DNA of 64,000 bases from Amycolatopsis palatopharyngis (GCF_003385185.1 NZ_PQHZ01000011.1:116153-180152); one strand, 5' to 3'. Positions 51,943 to 61,124 are shown, counted from the stretch's first letter. Notes: generated from the letters alone by a model not told the origin. Made by a program: numbers and translations.

Positions 51943-53130
51943 TTATCGTCTCCTTGAGGTCAGGAGGTACTCGATGGGTAGCGCACCATGCGCCACCGAC
52001 ATGGCAAGCCCGTAGTAGAAGTCGCCCCAGGCTGTGGCGCCGTCGACCCCACGTCCGCGAGGTACCGAGTAGCACGAATGCAGGAGGATGCCGTCCGCGC
52101 CCTCGTCGCGGTTCACCGCCAGCCGGGTCACCGTGTCCAGCAGACCACGACCGGCGGTGTCGAAGCGAGACCTAGCCGTCGAATCCGGGTGGCTCACGCC
52201 GAGCAGCAGGTAACCCAGGGCGACGGCCGCGGCGGCACTAGCGTCCGGCGGCGCTGCCGGGCTGTCGTCGGAGAAATCCCACGGCGGAAGTTTGTCGGGC
52301 GTGGTCATGCGCTCGTAGTAGGCCGCTGCCCGCTCCGCGGCTACTAGCAGCTCGGGCTCACGCGTCATGGCGTAGGACCAGGACAGTCCGCCCACCGCCC
52401 ACCCCGAGCCGCGGGACCACGCCGAGTCCGGGGACGCTCCCTGCAAGGTCGACTCCGTCAAGAATGCCCCGGACACCGGGTCGAGCTGCATCAGGTGGAT
52501 CGTCGAGCCGTCCGGGCGCACCAGCAGGCGCGCGGACGTCCGCGCATGGTGCCGCGCGACGTCCAGCAGCCGCGGGTCCTCTGTCACGCCGTAGGCCCAC
52601 CACAGCAACGGCAGGTTCATCAACGTGTCGATGGTGCTGGTACCAGCCGAACGCACTTCCCCTACCGGTCCGAATGCTTGTATATAGCGACCCTGGTCAT
52701 TGAACCGGCGAGCGGTCATCCGGGCGGCCTGTAGCGCTGGCTCGATCTGCTCCAGGCCGAGGTATCCGCACTGGTATCCCAGCGCGATGCTCGGATAGAA
52801 GAGAAAGCCGAGGTCGTGAGTGGTGTGGTCGTGGGCCCGATCGGTCAGCTCGGCCAGCCGGGACAACGCCAGCTCAGCCGGCTTGTCGTCTCCCTGAACC
52901 ATCGCGGTTAGCCACATGTTGCCGAACCAGAATCCGGCCGTCCAGTTGCCGTGCTCGTAGGTACCATCCTGCCAACTGCTCAGTGCCCCCACGTCCAGTA
53001 GCTTCCATGCGCCCTGCTCGGTGTAGTGGGGGTAATATCGAGACGATCGGATACGACTCCTTTCGAACTCTCGAGAAGCCGCTGCCAGGTAGTCCAGCCA
53101 TTCCTTGTTCAATCTGGTCCTCTCAGTCAT
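51943..53130 (-). CDS. GH88 family unsaturated glucuronyl hydrolase
   Basis: A 395-residue (alpha/alpha)6 hydrolase of family GH88. These enzymes hydrate the double bond of 4,5-unsaturated uronic acids at oligosaccharide ends, left by polysaccharide lyases. The two key Asp residues are visible as THDLGF (D106) and STIDTLMNL (D168), with WSRGSGWAVGGLSW and GNWTAGFWFGNMW forming the substrate cleft. No signal peptide, so it works in the cytoplasm on imported oligosaccharides. The ATG at 53130 overlaps the enoyl-CoA hydratase stop. No polysaccharide lyase is present in the window. Released keto-uronate could feed the downstream keto-deoxy-acid enzymes. Confidence 0.88.
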   Translation of the reverse strand: MTERTRLNKEWLDYLAAASREFERSRIRSSRYYPHYTEQGAWKLLDVGALSSWQDGTYEHGNWTAGFWFGNMWLTAMVQGDDKPAELALSRLAELTDRAHDHTTHDLGFLFYPSIALGYQCGYLGLEQIEPALQAARMTARRFNDQGRYIQAFGPVGEVRSAGTSTIDTLMNLPLLWWAYGVTEDPRLLDVARHHARTSARLLVRPDGSTIHLMQLDPVSGAFLTESTLQGASPDSAWSRGSGWAVGGLSWSYAMTREPELLVAAERAAAYYERMTTPDKLPPWDFSDDSPAAPPDASAAAAVALGYLLLGVSHPDSTARSRFDTAGRGLLDTVTRLAVNRDEGADGILLHSCYSVPRGRGVDGATAWGDFYYGLAMSVAHGALPIEYLLTSRRR

Positions 53131-53896
53131 GCGTGAACTGCGGCTCGCGGGACTCAAGAAACGCCTGTACCCCTTCCTGGGCGTCGTGAGTGGCGAACAG
53201 CCCGGCGATGAGCTCGGCCTCCAGGGCTTGACCCGCCCGGGTCCCGAATCGCAGCCCGTGATCGACCGCCTTCTTGATGGCTTGCACAGCTAATGCTGGC
53301 TGTCCGGCGATCCGTCCCGCGATCTCCGCAGCGGCAGCAGTTGCTTGGCCGCGCGGTACCATCTCGTCCACGAGGCCCAACTCGAGCGCTCGGTCCGCAT
53401 CGACAATCTCGCCGAGCAGCATCATGCGTTTCGCCTGTGAGACACCGATAGTGCGCGGCAGCCGTTGCGTGCCGGCACCTGATGGGAACACTCCGAGCTT
53501 GACTTCTGGCAGCCCGAGGTGTGCTGTCGCGTCCGCGACCCTGATGTCGCAGGCCAGCGCGAGCTCCAGACCGCCGCCGAGCACGTGACCGGACAGCTCG
53601 GCCACAACCGGTTGCGGCAGGTCGGCGACCGCGTCGTAACAAGAGTGCTCCTGCACGGCCCTGCGATGGCCTGCCCGAGCATCTCTCGGGAATTCACTGA
53701 TGTCGGACCCGGCAGAGAATGCGCGGTCCCCCGTCGAGCGCAGGACCACGGCCCGGACGGAGGAGTCGCAACCTATCCGTTCCATGACAAGGCGCAGCTC
53801 ACTCCTGACATGCATGGTGAGCAAATTCAGCGGTGGGTTCGAGATCTCTACCAGCGCGACGCCACCTGTCACTGACATCTCGACGGATCCAGCCAT
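53123..53896 (-). CDS. Enoyl-CoA hydratase/isomerase (crotonase family)
   Basis: A 257-residue crotonase. The oxyanion-hole motif AFSAGSDISEF, the GGGLELALACDIRVA helix and GLPEVKLGVFPSGAGTQRLPR with the catalytic-region Glu are all intact, typical of active hydratases. It follows the SDR gene by about 45 bases and overlaps the GH88 gene. It fits with the acyl-CoA dehydrogenase, MaoC hydratase and CoA-transferase genes upstream in one acyl-CoA route. Confidence 0.9.
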   Translation of the reverse strand: MAGSVEMSVTGGVALVEISNPPLNLLTMHVRSELRLVMERIGCDSSVRAVVLRSTGDRAFSAGSDISEFPRDARAGHRRAVQEHSCYDAVADLPQPVVAELSGHVLGGGLELALACDIRVADATAHLGLPEVKLGVFPSGAGTQRLPRTIGVSQAKRMMLLGEIVDADRALELGLVDEMVPRGQATAAAAEIAGRIAGQPALAVQAIKKAVDHGLRFGTRAGQALEAELIAGLFATHDAQEGVQAFLESREPQFTHD

Positions 53897-53939
53897 GGCC
53901 ACTGTTCCTTCCTTTTTGTCTGTCCGAAGAGTATGGGCG

Positions 53940-54716
53940 TCAGTTCGCGGTCCACCCGCCATCAATCAGCAGCACCTGACCCGTGATGTAGTCCGAGGCG
54001 GCACTGGCGAGGAACATGAACGCGCCGTCCAGGTCCGCAGGGGTCGCGAAGCGCCTGAGCGGGATGCGTTCCAAAAGCCGTTCGGTGCGGTCACGTTCCC
54101 CCCAGATGTACGGTCCCGCCATATCGGTATCCACATAGCCCGGCGCTATGACATTGGCTCGAACTCCATACGGTCCCACCTCCGAGGCAAGGCTCACGGT
54201 GTACTGCGTAATAGCCCCCTTGGTCGTCGCATACGCGGTACGCCGTTCCAGACCAATCACAGATCCCAGTGAGCCGACGTTGATGATCTTTCCGTAGCCC
54301 TGCTCCATCATTTGAGGAAGGAAGAGCTGCGTGACAGCGACGCTGCCGGCCACGTTCACCTCCCAAAGATCCTGAAGATCCTGAGACGTCATGGTGTCGA
54401 TGTCCGTTCGGCGCATGATGCCCGCGCAATTCACTACCACCGAGACGGCCTGCCGGGCCGCTGCCGCCTCAGCGAGACGTGTGAGATCCCCGTTGTCGGT
54501 CACGCTCGCCTGCAGTGCCGTCACCTTGCGACCCGCTGCCCGCAGAGCCGAGCACGAAGTCTTTAACTCCTCGCCGAGCACGTCCACCATGAGCACCGAA
54601 GCACCCTGCTGAGCCAGGGCCGAGGCAGCGGCCAGGCCCACACCTCGTGCGGCACCGGTCACGACGGCGAGCGATCCGGTGATGTCGAAGAGGCATTTAC
54701 TCGAATCGTCACTCAT
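53940..54716 (-). CDS. SDR family dehydrogenase
   Basis: A 258-residue classical SDR: VTGAARGVGLAAA, NCAGIMRRTDID, NVGSLGSVIGLERRTAYATTK with Ser, Tyr and Lys, and NVIAPGYVDTDMA. It resembles sugar-acid dehydrogenases such as gluconate/keto-deoxygluconate oxidoreductases as much as 3-hydroxyacyl dehydrogenases, and its neighbours allow either. It lies between the TRAP binding-protein gene and the hydratase. Confidence 0.88.
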   Translation of the reverse strand: MSDDSSKCLFDITGSLAVVTGAARGVGLAAASALAQQGASVLMVDVLGEELKTSCSALRAAGRKVTALQASVTDNGDLTRLAEAAAARQAVSVVVNCAGIMRRTDIDTMTSQDLQDLWEVNVAGSVAVTQLFLPQMMEQGYGKIINVGSLGSVIGLERRTAYATTKGAITQYTVSLASEVGPYGVRANVIAPGYVDTDMAGPYIWGERDRTERLLERIPLRRFATPADLDGAFMFLASAASDYITGQVLLIDGGWTAN

Positions 54717-54813
54717 TGATTACTGGTCTCCTCCGCGGGCCTCATGGCCACCTCCCTGTGTCACCGTCTCCGGTAGCACCACGAGCGGCACCGAAGAAGA
54801 CAGGACTTGTCGC

Positions 54814-55848
54814 TCAACCGTCAGTCACCTTCCGAACCTTTTCGAGGATCGTGACGGCATTATCGCCAAGGCTCTCGGCGATCTCATCCTGAAGAGGAAG
54901 TGAGATCTCCTGAAACCCGGACTTGTCAACGTTCTCGATGAATTGGACGCCCATCTCGCCGTATTTACTTTTGAGCTCGCCCTGGAGCTCGAAAGCCTTT
55001 GTAGGCTGCTCCTTCCGGACCTTCATCGCAGCCTGTGTCACCGCACTTCGCTCGTCCGGCGACATAGATTTCCACAGTTTGTCCGACACCCAAAGGATCT
55101 GGCAGTTGCCCGCGTGCTCAGAGAAGGACATGGTCGGCGCGACCTCGTAATGCTTGTTGAGCCCGTAGTAGGTAAGAGCGTTCTCGGCCATCTCCACCAC
55201 GCCTGTCTGCAGTGAGCTGTACAGCTCAGGAAAACCCATGTGAACTGTCTGAGCACCATAGGCCGCGAAAATCTTGTCCTCGGTCTTCGTCGCCTGCACG
55301 CGGATCTTCTTGCCCTTGATGTCGTTGATCGTGCGCACCGCGAAGTCGGCGTAAAAATTTCGCAGCGGCAGGGTGAACATGGTCAGTGGTCGTGCGCCGG
55401 AGACCTGACTCTTGGCCATCTCCATGTAAGCTTCGTTCACTGCCTCGTTACTGACCACGCTGATCACATCATCCTGGTTACCGAACAAGTAATGTGCGGA
55501 CAAGATTCCAGAAGGCGGGGCGATGGCGGCGGCGTTGGCCGTAGAGGACAGAATGAAGTCGATGTCGCCGCTACGGACCTTCTCCAGTAACTCCGGCTCA
55601 CCACCGAGCTGCCCCGCCGGGAACTGCTGGATGCTCAATTCACTGTTGCTCGCTTTGTCGAGTCCTTCCTGGAACACATTCGCCGCAATCTCGTGCGCCG
55701 TTCCTTTCGGCCCCTCATAGGCAAGCTTGAACTTCCTTCCGCCGGAGCCACCGTTTGCCCCGCCACTACCGGAACCACCGCACCCAGCGATTCCGAACAG
55801 ACCTGTACCAGCCGTGGCCCAAAGAAAATTTCGACGTGAAATGTTCAT
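54814..55848 (-). CDS. dctP: TRAP transporter substrate-binding lipoprotein
   Basis: A 344-residue DctP. The leader MNISRRNFLWATAGTGL has a twin-arginine motif and ends in lipobox IAGC near residue 23, with a Gly/Ser-rich linker. Mature motifs include YEGPKGTAHEIAA, PAGQLGGEPELLEKVRSGDID and GKKIRVQATK, the Arg being the usual carboxylate anchor. So the ligand should be an acid. It is separated from dctQM by three enzyme genes (SDR, hydratase, GH88) on the same strand. Confidence 0.92.
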   Translation of the reverse strand: MNISRRNFLWATAGTGLFGIAGCGGSGSGGANGGSGGRKFKLAYEGPKGTAHEIAANVFQEGLDKASNSELSIQQFPAGQLGGEPELLEKVRSGDIDFILSSTANAAAIAPPSGILSAHYLFGNQDDVISVVSNEAVNEAYMEMAKSQVSGARPLTMFTLPLRNFYADFAVRTINDIKGKKIRVQATKTEDKIFAAYGAQTVHMGFPELYSSLQTGVVEMAENALTYYGLNKHYEVAPTMSFSEHAGNCQILWVSDKLWKSMSPDERSAVTQAAMKVRKEQPTKAFELQGELKSKYGEMGVQFIENVDKSGFQEISLPLQDEIAESLGDNAVTILEKVRKVTDG

Positions 55849-55893
55849 TATTTTCCTCCTGATCTGTCCTTGCGTGCAGACAGGCCTGATTCT

Positions 55894-57087
55894 TCAGACG
55901 ATTCTGCTCTCCCGTAGATTGCGTACCTCTTCTTCTCCATATCCCAGCTCGGCAAGCAGTTCGTCGGTGTGCTCGCCGTGCGACGGCGGCAGCCGTTGGG
56001 GACGAACCTCGCCGGAGCTGTATCGGACCGGGTGCTTGAGTAGACGGACCTTTCCTGCCTCCGGATGCTCGATCTCCTGAATCGGCTCCAATCGCGCGAT
56101 CGTGTCGTCCATGACCACGTCGTCGTAGTCATTGACGGGTGCACACCAGATGTCGTGACTACGAAACAGATCGAGCAGTTCGGTCTTCGTGTAGCCGGTG
56201 AGCAGAGGGCTCAGTGCTAAGTAGATTTCCTCGCGCTTCGTGAGCGCCAGCGCGGGATCTAAATATGGCTGCAGCTCGGCCGGTCGGCCGAGCGCCTCGC
56301 TCAGTAGCTCGATTGGCGACAGGGACAGGGCCACGTAGCCGTCCTGAACCCGGTAGAAGCCATATGGTGCCTCGTGAAAGGACGATGCCAGCGGCACCCT
56401 CGGTCGTTCGACGGTGGCGCCGTTGAGGTGGTACAGCAGTGGCTCGGCCTGTAGGTCGAGGGCTCCCTGCACCATGGTGACCTCCAGCTGCTGGCCCTCG
56501 CCCGAGACGCCCCTGTGGTGCAGAGCCCCGAGGATGCCCATCGCCAGCAGTGCGGCAGAGTGCTGGTCGACAACAGCGGCACCGGCGGCGACAGGGAACC
56601 CATCGCGGGATCCGGTCATGGCAGCTAGGCCAGTTATCGCCTGCAGCAGGAGGTCCTGTCCGGGGAGCTGACGATGCGGACCATCGCTTCCGTAGCCGGA
56701 AGCACTCGCATAGATCAAGTCCTGGTTCTCCTGAGACAGGTCCTCGTATCCCAGGCCGAGCTTCTCCATGATGCCGGGCCGGAAGTTGACCAGCACCACG
56801 TCGGCGTCCCGGCACAGCTCCCGCGCGATCTTCTGGGCCTCCTCACGCTTGAGGTCCAACGTTATGCTGCGCACATTTCGATGCGCCAGCATGAAGAATG
56901 TGCTGACGCCATTGACGAAGCTCCCCGCGCCAGCCCATCTGCGTTCGTGCGGTCCGCGTGTCGGCTCCTCGATCTTGATCACGTCGGCCCCCATATCCGC
57001 GAGGTACTGGGCCGCTGCGGGTCCGAGCAGGAACTGCGTGAAGGCGACAACACGGACACCCTTGAGTAACTTGAGTGATTCAGGCAC
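55894..57087 (-). CDS. Family III CoA-transferase (CaiB/BaiF)
   Basis: A 397-residue formyl-CoA-transferase-like protein. Motifs are VVAFTQFLLGPAAAQYLADMGADVIKIEEP, LNLKREEAQ-type strand, GYGSDGPHRQLPGQDLLLQA (with the catalytic Asp region) and NDYDDVVMD. It moves CoA between carboxylic acids, activating the substrate for the acyl-CoA dehydrogenase. The GTG at 57087 has GGAGAG about 6 bases upstream and overlaps the dehydrogenase stop by 8. Confidence 0.88.
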   Translation of the reverse strand: MPESLKLLKGVRVVAFTQFLLGPAAAQYLADMGADVIKIEEPTRGPHERRWAGAGSFVNGVSTFFMLAHRNVRSITLDLKREEAQKIARELCRDADVVLVNFRPGIMEKLGLGYEDLSQENQDLIYASASGYGSDGPHRQLPGQDLLLQAITGLAAMTGSRDGFPVAAGAAVVDQHSAALLAMGILGALHHRGVSGEGQQLEVTMVQGALDLQAEPLLYHLNGATVERPRVPLASSFHEAPYGFYRVQDGYVALSLSPIELLSEALGRPAELQPYLDPALALTKREEIYLALSPLLTGYTKTELLDLFRSHDIWCAPVNDYDDVVMDDTIARLEPIQEIEHPEAGKVRLLKHPVRYSSGEVRPQRLPPSHGEHTDELLAELGYGEEEVRNLRESRIV

Positions 57088-58303
57088 GTTTACTCTCCTT
57101 CGAAGCGTTATTCGTTCTGCTCGTCCCCGAGCCACCCGACCTACCCTGAAGAGCGTCGCGCGAGATGATTACGCGCTGGATCTGGTTCGTACCCTCGTAA
57201 ATCTGGGTGAGCTTCGCGTCCCGATAAATACGTTCGACCACCGCTTCTTTTGTGTAGCCATAGCCGCCGTGCACCTGCACTGCGTTGGCGGCGGTGCGCA
57301 CAGCGATGTCGGAGGCGAAGAGCTTGGCCATAGACGCCTCCGATGAGTACGACCGCCCCTGGTCCTTCATCTGCGCTGCGTGGTGAATCAGCAGCCGAGC
57401 GGCCTGGGTGTCGACCACCATGTCGGCAAGCATGAGCTGCACTGCCTGGAAGTTCTCAATTGTGCGCCCGAAGGCCACTCGCTCCCTGGCGTAGGTGAGT
57501 GACGCGTCCAGAGCACCGACCGCCAGACCCAGTGCGAGACAGGCGATGACGATCCGACCGTTGTCGAACGACCGCATGACGTTCTGAAACCCGCGGCCGG
57601 TTTCTCCCAGCACGGCGCTGTCAGCGACCACGGTGTTCTGTAGGACGATGCCGGCAGTTCCGAGGCCGCGCATGCCCATGAGTTCATCCTTGTGGCCCAC
57701 CACGAAGCCTCGACCCGGGTCACCGTTCGGGCTCTTCTCCACGAGGAACGTTGTCAGGGAAGCGTTTCCAGGGTCACTGCTCGTGCGAGCGAGCACAACG
57801 GCCACGTCTCCCACTGCCCCCGCTGTCATGAAGGCTTTCGTGCCGTTAAGCACCCAGCCCCCGTCCTGGCGGGTCGCCGTCGTCCGAATGCTCGCCACGT
57901 CGGTCCCGGCATCCGGTTCCGTCACGGCGATAAGGCAGATCCGCCGGCCGGAGACGATATCGGGAACATAATTGCGACGCTGGTCCTCGTTCCCGGCTCG
58001 CATGATCAGCTCGCTTTGGAGCTTGGCCAGCAGCAGGGCGTTCGCAACTGTTCCGGACCTCCGAGCCAGCTCTTCCATAATCAGGCATGTCGTTAGCTCG
58101 TCAGCGCCGGAACCGCCGTATTCCTCGGGGATATTGATCCCGAGGAGGCCCAGATCGGCCATCCGGGTGTAAAGGTCCTGCGGAAAGACGTCGTCCCTGT
58201 CTATCTCAGCAGCCCGTGGCGCCACCTGCTCCGTGGCGAATCGAAGAGCGAGTTCTCTGGCGGCACGCTGTTCGTCGGTGAGAGCGGCATCGATCGTGTT
58301 CAT
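57080..58303 (-). CDS. Acyl-CoA dehydrogenase
   Basis: A 407-residue FAD enzyme: N-terminal helical domain with PEEYGGSGADEL, middle domain with AVTEPDAGTDVAS and NGTKAFMTAGAVGD, and C-terminal domain with FGRTIENFQAVQLMLADM and IYEGTNQIQR, which carries the catalytic Glu. Position between CoA-transferase and MaoC genes makes it the alpha,beta-desaturating step for an acyl group activated by the transferase. Chain length is not readable. Confidence 0.92.
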   Translation of the reverse strand: MNTIDAALTDEQRAARELALRFATEQVAPRAAEIDRDDVFPQDLYTRMADLGLLGINIPEEYGGSGADELTTCLIMEELARRSGTVANALLLAKLQSELIMRAGNEDQRRNYVPDIVSGRRICLIAVTEPDAGTDVASIRTTATRQDGGWVLNGTKAFMTAGAVGDVAVVLARTSSDPGNASLTTFLVEKSPNGDPGRGFVVGHKDELMGMRGLGTAGIVLQNTVVADSAVLGETGRGFQNVMRSFDNGRIVIACLALGLAVGALDASLTYARERVAFGRTIENFQAVQLMLADMVVDTQAARLLIHHAAQMKDQGRSYSSEASMAKLFASDIAVRTAANAVQVHGGYGYTKEAVVERIYRDAKLTQIYEGTNQIQRVIISRDALQGRSGGSGTSRTNNASKESKRA

Positions 58304-58307
58304 TGAC

Positions 58308-58718
58308 TCACACCCGCTTTAGAATATGTGTTGCCGCACTGACCAGTTCCCCGTTCTGGTTTTCCACAGTTACCTTCGCCGAGCTACGACCGGCCTCACT
58401 ATCCACACTGACGACCGTGTAGCGGATGGTAAGAGTGTCCCCAATGAAGACGGGCTTGATGAAGCGGACCCCGTCGTAGCCGTAGGACACTGTCGGGGAG
58501 TTGCCAAGTGACTCGATAAGCTTCGACGAACACGTCGACATGAAAGCCAACGTAAGTACACCGTGCGCAATACGCTGACCGTAGCGCGTCCGGCTCATGT
58601 ACTCGTGATCAATGTGATTGGGGCTGAAGTCTCCACTGATGCCCGCGAAGGCGTAGACGTCCGATTCCCCTACGGTCTTGGAGAAGGAAACCTCCATCCC
58701 GACTGTCGGCTCCTGCAC
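58308..58718 (-). CDS. MaoC family (R)-enoyl-CoA hydratase
   Basis: A 136-residue hot-dog-fold hydratase with the catalytic motif FAGISGDFSPNHIDHEY (Asp and His) and HGVLTLAFMS. It hydrates enoyl-CoA to the (R)-3-hydroxyacyl-CoA. The GTG start at 58718 follows AAGGAGG and lies directly after the LacI stop. Confidence 0.9.
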   Translation of the reverse strand: MQEPTVGMEVSFSKTVGESDVYAFAGISGDFSPNHIDHEYMSRTRYGQRIAHGVLTLAFMSTCSSKLIESLGNSPTVSYGYDGVRFIKPVFIGDTLTIRYTVVSVDSEAGRSSAKVTVENQNGELVSAATHILKRV

Positions 58719-59804
58719 CTATTCCTCCTTGTTACGCGACTCGGTGTGCTCATGTCCGGACCGGCAGGCCCCGGCGGCTCGCCGAAGGCTGCTCTCACGG
58801 ACCTTCAGGTGGTAGGGAAACTCGGTGACAGGCGCCACGGACCGACCAGCGGCGTGATCGAGCACGGCGAGCATGGCGGCCCGGCCGAAGTCATACTGCG
58901 GGAAGCTGACGCTGGTGAGTCCCGGGGACACCAACGACGCGAGCGGGATGTCGTCACAGCCGACGACTGCCACATCGTCGGGGATTCGCAGGCCTCGTTC
59001 CGTGAGCGCCTGCATGGCGCCCACAGCCGTGTAATCGTTGAACGCCATGACCGCGTCGAACGTCAGGCCCGAGTCGAGGGCTCTGTCGACGGCCTCGTAG
59101 CCGGCTTGAACCGTAAACGACCCGTTAATGACGAGCGCGGGATCGTACGGCACACTATGGGACTCAAGCCCTTGGCGGTAACCCTTAGTGCGCTCAGAGT
59201 TAATCAACCAACTTTCCCGGCCCGTGATGCAGAGAATGTGTTGACATTCCTGCTCGAACAAGTGGTCCATCGCAAGTGCGACGGCCCCGACGTCATCGAC
59301 CCGGATCGACGGGAAAGGAAGCTTGTGCGGTCCGACCGTCACCACGTGCATGAGGTCCCACGGCAGGTCCCGGAGGTGAGCATCGTCGTCCACGCCGCCA
59401 CCGGCGAAAACGACGGCGTCGGCATTCTGGTCGTACAAGACCTCGACGCAGGCGCGCTCCTTCTCCGCGATCCTATCGGTGTTGAACAGCATCACGGTGT
59501 AGCCCTCGGCCCAGGCCGCGTCCTCCAACCCTCGCGCGATCTGATGGAAGTAGGCATCCGCGATATCCGGGACAAGCAGGCCGATCGTCTTGGTGTAGCC
59601 CCGGCGCAACGAAACCGCAAGTGAACTGGGGCGGTAGCGCAACTCGCGGGCCGCCACGAGTACCCGCTCGCGAGTCTCCTCCGGGATGACCTCCGCCCGC
59701 CCGTTCAGCACCCGCGAGACAGTGGTGACCGACACGCCAGAGCGCTCGGCAACGGCTTTGGCGGTGGGCTTTTGCTGGCGCGCCCGCGCGGGTTCGTCCG
59801 ACAT
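58719..59804 (-). CDS. LacI family transcriptional regulator
   Basis: A 361-residue LacI regulator: HTH TAKAVAERSGVSVTTVSRVL, hinge RYRPSSLAVSLRRGYT, effector domain with LLVPDIADAYFHQIARGLE and VVGCDDIPLASL. The ATG at 59804 overlaps the stop of the DapA-family gene (TGATG). It is the second gene of locus E. The tandem CGCAAC/TTGCG-type palindromes before the first gene (60738-60763) are its likely targets. Confidence 0.91.
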   Translation of the reverse strand: MSDEPARARQQKPTAKAVAERSGVSVTTVSRVLNGRAEVIPEETRERVLVAARELRYRPSSLAVSLRRGYTKTIGLLVPDIADAYFHQIARGLEDAAWAEGYTVMLFNTDRIAEKERACVEVLYDQNADAVVFAGGGVDDDAHLRDLPWDLMHVVTVGPHKLPFPSIRVDDVGAVALAMDHLFEQECQHILCITGRESWLINSERTKGYRQGLESHSVPYDPALVINGSFTVQAGYEAVDRALDSGLTFDAVMAFNDYTAVGAMQALTERGLRIPDDVAVVGCDDIPLASLVSPGLTSVSFPQYDFGRAAMLAVLDHAAGRSVAPVTEFPYHLKVRESSLRRAAGACRSGHEHTESRNKEE

Positions 59805-60724
59805 CAGGCCGTCACCGGCCGAACGTCTGCGGCCACAAGCGCCTGCCACAACTGCTCCCGCTCCTCGGAGGAGACCCGGCGCAGAGGCGAACGAACATAC
59901 GGCTGCACAGGATGCCCGAGCATGACCAACTGCTCCTTCATTCGGGCGTACATGTTCGGCATGGGGGTGCGGTAAATGCTCGGCGTCAAGCGCTGGACGC
60001 GGGCGTAGATCGCACGCGCCGTCAGCAGGTCCGACTGGGCTATCGCCGCGAGCAGCTGGGCATGCAGGTGTGCGATCACGCTGCCGTGCCCCGAGAGGAT
60101 GCCGTCGGCCCCAACCGCGAGAGCCGGCAGCAAGTGAGTGCTAAAACTGGTGAGTAACGAGACATGGTGCGGCGCCGAGCGCACGACATCGAGATTGCGC
60201 TCGTACACCGCAATGTCGAGGCTCCACTCCTTGACCGCCACCACGTTGTCGACAGTGCAGATCCGGGCGAGCACGTCCGCGTCGTACTGCATTCCCGTGA
60301 ATCCGGGATAGGCGAAGGCGACCATCGGCAGGTCCGTCACCATGGCTAATTGCTGAAAGTGACGGTGCGCCCCGTCGGAATCGTCGTCGTACAGCAAGGA
60401 GTTCGGTGGGAACACCAGAAGGGCATCGGCTCCCTCAGCCCGCGCGTCCGCGGCGTACCGCGCCGCTTCCCGCTCGTCGTCGGCGTACACGCCACAGATG
60501 ACGGGCACGCGCCCGCCCGCAGTCTCCACTGCGACGGCCAGTGCCCAGCGGCGCTCTGCGCGAGTCAAGCTCGTCACCTCGCCGGCGTGCCCATTGCAAG
60601 TGATACCAGCGACGCCTTCGGTCTCGACGAGAGCGTTTAGATGCGCACGATATGCCTGCTCGTCGATCTTCAGGTCCTCGTCGAAGGGCAAAATGCTTGC
60701 CGGGATCACACCGGTCAGACGCAT
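59804..60724 (-). CDS. DapA-family lyase/dehydratase
   Basis: A 306-residue class I TIM-barrel enzyme of the dihydrodipicolinate synthase family. The Schiff-base lysine is K165 (AVKEWS) and the catalytic tyrosine Y139 (AYPGFTG); GHAGEVTSLT is the substrate carboxylate loop. Family members include KDG aldolases, 5-keto-4-deoxyglucarate dehydratases and hydroxyproline-pathway deaminases, several of which give alpha-ketoglutarate semialdehyde or pyruvate. The semialdehyde dehydrogenase in the same locus favours a sugar-acid role. It is the first gene of locus E; the ATG at 60724 begins the family homology. Confidence 0.86.
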   Translation of the reverse strand: MRLTGVIPASILPFDEDLKIDEQAYRAHLNALVETEGVAGITCNGHAGEVTSLTRAERRWALAVAVETAGGRVPVICGVYADDEREAARYAADARAEGADALLVFPPNSLLYDDDSDGAHRHFQQLAMVTDLPMVAFAYPGFTGMQYDADVLARICTVDNVVAVKEWSLDIAVYERNLDVVRSAPHHVSLLTSFSTHLLPALAVGADGILSGHGSVIAHLHAQLLAAIAQSDLLTARAIYARVQRLTPSIYRTPMPNMYARMKEQLVMLGHPVQPYVRSPLRRVSSEEREQLWQALVAADVRPVTA

Positions 60725-60737
60725 GTCGTCTCCTCTC

Positions 60738-60763
60738 CGCAATCGATCGCGCAACCGATTGCG
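60738..60763. promoter_or_regulatory. Overlapping LacI-type operators before locus E
   Basis: CGCAACCGATTGCG (60750-60763) is a palindrome with one mismatched base pair, and CGCAATCGATCGCG (60738-60751) is a similar, less perfect copy that overlaps it by two bases. Both have a central CG, as LacI-family sites do, and lie 14-40 bases before the first ATG of the locus, suited to repression by the LacI of the same operon. Confidence 0.6.
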
Positions 60764-61124
60764 TGCTACATGGACGCGTAACCTAGGGGCCTGACGACCA
60801 AGACGTCAAGGAATTCTTGAATCTTTCTTAGAGTAGTGCGGTGGTCACACTCTGCTGATGAAAAACGATGTTGGCATTGGACTCAATGGAGTTGCTGATC
60901 TACGTCATGGAAGTGAGTGCGGGCGGTTCGAAATGCTTACGAAGACCCTGTCGGGAGGACGGGTATACGTGGAGGTGCGCATCTCGCACGACTGGCACGG
61001 ACCACGCTTCGGCACGGCACCACCGACGCGTGGTTCCGTCGGCCGTATCTCGCGAGAGGAGCAGAAGCAAGGTCGTGGCACTGTCCGAAGCGCAACGAGT
61101 TGACCTTCTGACCAAGCTATGTGC
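60764..61124. other. Gene-poor spacer at the locus/mobile boundary
   Basis: No credible gene. Several short frames overlap on both strands; none has a ribosome-binding site with a known family. The promoter for locus E should be near 60764-60830. Confidence 0.45.

Noticed and set aside
60900..61115. Minus-strand DAHLHVYP stretch resembling an amidohydrolase HxH motif
   Set aside because: The frame is only 71 codons, without any other metal motif or ribosome-binding site; chance match.
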